Shown piece after piece: positions 25,096 to 28,629 of a DNA stretch of 28,629 nucleotides. The stretch's first letter is position 1; each line of letters starts with the position of its first letter. The notes under the pieces are model-generated. The model had not been told where the DNA came from. It did no database searches and saw nothing but the letters and a program-made list of their open reading frames with translations. The DNA lies in NCBI GenBank assembly GCA_964637845.1, contig CAZWXI010000029.1, positions 1-28,629 on the forward strand. Reading direction: 5' to 3'. The DNA comes from PGYU01 sp964637845 (GTDB lineage: Bacteria; Bacteroidota; Ignavibacteria; Kapaibacteriales; UBA2268). The position numbers and the translations under genes are program-made.

Positions 25096-25785
25096 TCACC
25101 ATTTCAATTTAGAATTAATTATTTCAAAAAGTCTGTTCTCGTCAATTATACTAACGGTTTTGTCGCTCAAATCAAATGTTGAATTTGTCAAAGTCACGGT
25201 TGATTTTGTGATAGTTGCCGACGATTCTTTATACATTGAAGTGTCTATTTTAACAACGCCATAATTTTCTTCTACTGGGAAAACGTAGCTTTCTCCATTT
25301 CGTTCCATTACAAGTAAAGATTTGTAAATTTTCGATTTTGACTCATAATCCGGTGCTACTGCGGGTAAACTTAGAAACGAAGAAAGCGATATGCACATTA
25401 ACAATTCTCCATTTACATTTGCTAATCCTAACAAATAATCGTTAGAACGGCTGGGAACATAATGTATGAATTTATTATCAACTGCTTCGATAAAGCACAC
25501 TGTTCGAACCGCAAGCCACTCATCAGAAATTCTAAATACAATTAGTGATTCTGTTGTTTCCGAATCTGTTTCCTTTGGAAGACTAAATTGTTCCGTCCAC
25601 TCGGCGACTAAATCTTCGGGTATTTCACGTTTGAATAATTTGCGGCCGCCTTCGACATAAACAGGACAATTCTTGCAGTGGTCATATCTATCAAGTATAT
25701 CACAGGAACTATCACCGTAAACTCCAATTCGATTCCAACATTTCGGTCCCTTCTGTTCGATTATCGTATGTAATTGCTTAATCAT
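25096..25785 (-). CDS. CheW-like adaptor with N-terminal cysteine motif (WspD-like)
   Basis: CheW adaptors couple chemoreceptors to CheA. This one has 229 residues. A CheW domain occupies about residues 78-225 (SLIVFRISDEWLAV, LLGLANVNGELLMCISL, VVKIDTS). It is preceded by an unusual N-terminal segment with Cys16, Cys28, Cys37 and Cys40 in a CWNRIGVYGDSSC...HCKNCPVY pattern. The same kind of segment is found in WspD-type adaptors. The spacing could hold a metal or an iron-sulfur cluster, which is inference only. The start overlaps the end of cheR by 8 bases, implying translational coupling. Confidence 0.9.
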   Translation of the reverse strand: MIKQLHTIIEQKGPKCWNRIGVYGDSSCDILDRYDHCKNCPVYVEGGRKLFKREIPEDLVAEWTEQFSLPKETDSETTESLIVFRISDEWLAVRTVCFIEAVDNKFIHYVPSRSNDYLLGLANVNGELLMCISLSSFLSLPAVAPDYESKSKIYKSLLVMERNGESYVFPVEENYGVVKIDTSMYKESSATITKSTVTLTNSTFDLSDKTVSIIDENRLFEIINSKLKW

Positions 25786-27031
25786 TTAGTCGTGTTCTGC
25801 TGTTTATGAATACTTTTTCGGCCCGCGTTCTATAAATATTTGCCAATTCGTGCTCACCCGTGCTTTCGTAAATCAGGCTTGTATGAACCAGTGATTCGTA
25901 ATGATCCGGTTTCAAATACAATACCTTGTTGAAAAAATCTTTTGCTTCAGAGCTTTTTCCCGATACATTTTTTATCAATCCCATTATGTATAATGCCGAA
26001 TAATCGGATGTATCTTTGCTCAACAAATCCAAACACATCTTTTCAGCCTCAGAATAAAGTCCCTTATCTGCAAGTTCGTACAATTTTTGATGAAGGTTTT
26101 TATCATTTTTTTCCTGAGTATGAATCGTTGCGATTTTACGATGAGTTTTGATTGACTTTTGTTCGGAGTTTGGGTGATGAATTTGCTTAATTAATTCTTG
26201 ATGATTAGCCAACAAGCTCGGTTCAGTTTGCTTTAATGAAGTAATTTGTTTACAAGCAAATGCCATGTCATGCTTGATATAATCGAAATTATTTCTCGTA
26301 AAATAAGTCGTTTCCGATAATCCCGTAAATAGTATCCCGTCAAGCTTTATTAATCTTGTAATGTTTTCCAATACCTGTTTGCGAGCTTCTTCATGCAGGT
26401 ATATCAATAAATTCTTGCAGAAGATATAATCAAATTTTGGTTCATTTTGTAAAAAATTACTTTTTACCAAATTTCCTTTCTTAAAAGTTGGAATTGATTT
26501 AATCTTATAGTTAAGTTCGTAACAGTTTTCATTCACCAAATCGAAATATTTGGACTTGAAATCACAATAATCATTACGGAATGAAGACTTTCCGAACACT
26601 GCTGATTTTGCCTTATTTAGCGAATTCGGGTTGATATCTGATGCAATAATTTCATAATCGGTACTTTTGAAGCCCAATTCGTTTAACAAGATTGTTATTG
26701 AATAAGGTTCTTCGCCAGTTGAACACGGAACTGACAGTATCCTCAGTTTATTGTCTGCTGAATACTTGTGTTTGTTGCTAGACAATTCGCTTCGCAAGAA
26801 ATTGAAGCACTCAGTATCCCTGAAAAACCAAGTTTCGGCAACAGTCAATTCATTCAGCAAATCTTGCAGGCGGCTGTTATCTCGCATCAACTTAGAAAAC
26901 TCGGAATATTTAATTTCGTCGGGTTTCAGATGTTTCGTAATCGCATTTGCTACCGATATAATCCCTACCGAATCAGTATTTAAGCCTATTTCGGTTTCAA
27001 TAAATTGAATTATATCGCCATAATCCGTCAT
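25778..27031 (-). CDS. cheR: CheR methyltransferase with TPR repeats (WspC-like)
   Basis: CheR uses S-adenosylmethionine to methylate glutamates on chemoreceptors. The 417-residue protein has an N-terminal helical domain and LTVAETWFFRD (about 62-72). The SAM-binding loop SVPCSTGEEPYSI (100-112), SDINPNSLNKA and the FCKNLLIYL block (about 204-212) follow. From about residue 312 to 405 there are two or three tetratricopeptide repeats (LYSEAEKMCLDLLSK, SSEAKDFFNKVLYLKPD, HELANIYRTRA). CheR-TPR fusions are typical of WspC and FrzF-like proteins, and the repeats may dock the enzyme to receptors. The gap of 30 bases to the upstream cheW is the widest in this operon. Confidence 0.95.
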   Translation of the reverse strand: MTDYGDIIQFIETEIGLNTDSVGIISVANAITKHLKPDEIKYSEFSKLMRDNSRLQDLLNELTVAETWFFRDTECFNFLRSELSSNKHKYSADNKLRILSVPCSTGEEPYSITILLNELGFKSTDYEIIASDINPNSLNKAKSAVFGKSSFRNDYCDFKSKYFDLVNENCYELNYKIKSIPTFKKGNLVKSNFLQNEPKFDYIFCKNLLIYLHEEARKQVLENITRLIKLDGILFTGLSETTYFTRNNFDYIKHDMAFACKQITSLKQTEPSLLANHQELIKQIHHPNSEQKSIKTHRKIATIHTQEKNDKNLHQKLYELADKGLYSEAEKMCLDLLSKDTSDYSALYIMGLIKNVSGKSSEAKDFFNKVLYLKPDHYESLVHTSLIYESTGEHELANIYRTRAEKVFINSRTRLND

Positions 27032-27061
27032 ATATGATAAATCGTATTAATAAAAATTAAA

Positions 27062-27493
27062 TTATAAATAAGTTTCCAAAGAAGATATTAATTTTTTTAA
27101 ATTTATTAAGTGTATCACTTCATAATCAATCAAATATACTTCATCAATAAATGGGTGAGAAGCATAGCTGTCAATATTTTCCTGTTTTGTGCTTACATCA
27201 ATTTCATAGGTTTCTGAAACCTCATCTGATACAATCCCGAATTCGATATTGGAATTTGTTCTGTCCTTTATAATTATTATTCTTGTGCTCAAATATTTAT
27301 TCGTGTACTCTTGCTTCAAATAGTAACACAAATCAAACACAGGTAACAAATCTCCTCTGAAATTCATCAGCCCTAACAAATGCTCCCCCGATTTAGGTAT
27401 TTTACTTATATTGACAAAGGGAATGACCTCGACCACGCTGTCGATATCTATACAATAATTAGCATCATCAATTTTTAAAGGTAATACTATCAT
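27062..27493 (-). CDS. CheW-like adaptor (WspB-like)
   Basis: A 143-residue single-domain CheW. The strands LPLKIDDANYCIDIDSVVEV, the block HLLGLMNFRGDLLPVFDL (the family's GLINLRG-type signature) and the late strand IEFGIVSDEVSETYEI identify it. It is the first of two adaptors in the operon and lacks the cysteine segment of the second. Its ATG overlaps the stop of the receptor gene (ATGA), so receptor and adaptor are probably made together. Confidence 0.93.
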   Translation of the reverse strand: MIVLPLKIDDANYCIDIDSVVEVIPFVNISKIPKSGEHLLGLMNFRGDLLPVFDLCYYLKQEYTNKYLSTRIIIIKDRTNSNIEFGIVSDEVSETYEIDVSTKQENIDSYASHPFIDEVYLIDYEVIHLINLKKLISSLETYL

Positions 27494-28629
27494 CGCTTTT
27501 GTACTATAAATTTCCTTAATTCATTGTTGAGACCAAGTACCGCCAAATTCAAGTGAGTAGTTGCGTTGTTGAAATCCATTACAGAATCACGGGTGTATTT
27601 TGCGGCATCATTCAATTTTTTCATCGAGTAATTTATCTCTTTGGAATTTTGAGATTGACTCGAAGTGGCACTTATAAGATTTTGTACTACTTTAGGAAGT
27701 GAGCTTGCACTTTCGATTAGTTCACTTAAATTATCTATCAGAATCGAAGCTTTTTCCGAGCCTGTTTTTGTTTGTGATGTGTATTTTATAATAGAATCAG
27801 TTCCTTCGCCGACAGCAACCTGCATCTCTGTAATGATTTCTTCTATTTCGAGTGCCGCTATTGCCGTTTGGTCAGCTAATCGCCTAATTTCACGAGCGAC
27901 AACGGCAAATCCGGTTCCATAAACACCCGCTCTTTCGGCTTCAATAGAAGCATTCAAGGAAACGAGGTTTGTTTGGTTTGCTACCTTAGTAATGGTTGTA
28001 ATTACCGAACTTATATTGATTGCCCGAGATTTAATTGTTTCAAGTTTTTCTGATATTTCGATGGATGTCTCAGTCAACAGTGACATATTTGTCTTCAGTT
28101 GGTTTAAATTGTCAAGCCCGTCCTTTGCAAATTCTGAAGTTGATTTCGACATCTTATCAAAATAACTTGTTTGTGACTTTAAGTCATCTGAAGTTTTTGC
28201 AATTTCATTGCCCAATGAGTTGACTTGACTGGTTAATGCCGCTTGCTCAGTAATGATTTTCTCAATTTCTTTGGCTGATGAGGTAATATTTCCGGCCGAA
28301 TTAGACACGACATCTGCCGAGAGTTTTACTTGACTAAGCAATGAGCTTAAATTTACCGTCATAGTACGAATTGCCCGAAATAGCTTAAGTATTTCATCAC
28401 GCAAATTCGATTTATCATCAATGTACTTTTTGAACAATCCAATTTTTCCCGTGTTATTAATTTCCTCAACTGCTTCTTGGATTTTTCCCTCTGCTATTAA
28501 TTCAGTAATTTCGGTAACGACTTTTATGCGAAATGCAATTTGTCGAGAAATCAGCACCACCATTACAATCGCAATTGCTAGTGCCAATCCGGTGATTGTA
28601 AAAGCGAATAAACGCCTTTGCTCAAAATA
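27490..28629 (-). CDS. methyl-accepting chemoreceptor (WspA-like), 5' end outside window
   Basis: The reading frame is open to the right edge, so the visible 379 residues lack the N-terminus. The first residues read YFEQRRLFAFTI and run into a membrane helix (about 20 residues ending MVVLISRQ). A HAMP-like region (about 28400-28540) and a long cytoplasmic helical hairpin follow. The signalling tip is clear at about 27890-27990: VANQTNLVSLNASIEAERAG, then GFAVVAREIRRLADQTA. The periplasmic sensor and first membrane helix would lie beyond the edge. The C-terminus ends FIVQKR and lacks the NWETF-type CheR-tethering peptide. An apparent start at 28587 (TTG) is inside the membrane helix and is not real. 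Confidence 0.93.
   Translation of the reverse strand, partial: YFEQRRLFAFTITGLALAIAIVMVVLISRQIAFRIKVVTEITELIAEGKIQEAVEEINNTGKIGLFKKYIDDKSNLRDEILKLFRAIRTMTVNLSSLLSQVKLSADVVSNSAGNITSSAKEIEKIITEQAALTSQVNSLGNEIAKTSDDLKSQTSYFDKMSKSTSEFAKDGLDNLNQLKTNMSLLTETSIEISEKLETIKSRAINISSVITTITKVANQTNLVSLNASIEAERAGVYGTGFAVVAREIRRLADQTAIAALEIEEIITEMQVAVGEGTDSIIKYTSQTKTGSEKASILIDNLSELIESASSLPKVVQNLISATSSQSQNSKEINYSMKKLNDAAKYTRDSVMDFNNATTHLNLAVLGLNNELRKFIVQKR

Noticed and set aside
28585..28587. TTG start of the chemoreceptor inside the window
   Set aside because: The frame stays open to the window edge and the TTG falls in the middle of a membrane helix.
20530..28629. Flagellar chemotaxis operon
   Set aside because: There is no cheY, cheD, cheC/X or flagellar gene; the CheA-receiver, CheR-TPR and PP2C regulator fit an alternative-function system.
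1..28629. tRNA genes, CRISPR arrays, insertion sequences or prophage genes
   Set aside because: I saw no tRNA-like T-arm or acceptor patterns, no spaced repeats, no transposase or integrase, and no terminal inverted repeats in the window.

Overview
The window is AT-rich bacterial chromosome with densely packed housekeeping genes and no rRNA, tRNA, CRISPR or insertion sequence that I can see. The proteins point to a Gram-negative bacterium, most likely in the Bacteroidota/Chlorobiota (FCB) neighbourhood such as an Ignavibacteria/Kapabacteria-type lineage. The reasons are an MlaE-type permease, a MurE with the meso-diaminopimelate DNPR motif, a lipoprotein S9 peptidase, and few but occasionally strong Shine-Dalgarno sites. 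This placement is an inference from protein style, not a measured phylogeny.

Layout. 1-532 (-): 5' part of an STAS-MlaE-type ABC permease, cut by the window edge. 694-1290 (+): nusB, converging on metG (-) and, further right, an OsmC-family gene (-). 4064-10179 (+): a run of triple-PAS protein, purE, DUF255/YyaL-type protein, murG and two small membrane-associated proteins of unknown function. These genes are adjacent or overlapping, and the last three overlap by 4-8 bases. 10176-10853 (-): a UPF0173 metallo-hydrolase whose probable terminator lies inside the end of the convergent gene. 10994-13111 (+): trxA, a pterin-4a-carbinolamine dehydratase and murE. 13112-13537 (-): an unrecognised protein. 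13657-16149 (+): speA, then dps with a clear hairpin terminator. 16262-18250 (-): an S9-family lipoprotein peptidase. 18251-18742 has no intact gene but holds a frameshifted, truncated remnant of the fluoride channel gene crcB/fluC. 18743-20528 (+): nadA-nadC.

20530-28629 (-) is one chemosensory operon read right to left: MCP (cut by the window edge), CheW, CheR with TPR repeats, CheW with an N-terminal cysteine motif, CheA with a fused receiver, CheB, and a receiver-SpoIIE/PP2C phosphatase. The order and domain make-up match the Pseudomonas wspA-B-C-D-E-F-R operon. The diguanylate cyclase output (WspR) is replaced by a PP2C phosphatase, and the CheB receiver has lysine where the phospho-acceptor aspartate should be. 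This is the most interesting system in the window. It looks like a surface- or envelope-sensing array that signals through an RsbU-like partner-switching output instead of c-di-GMP, with a methylesterase that cannot be phosphorylated at the usual site. No flagellar genes are present.

Four convergent gene pairs meet within -4 to +3 bases, so 3' ends here are packed unusually tightly.
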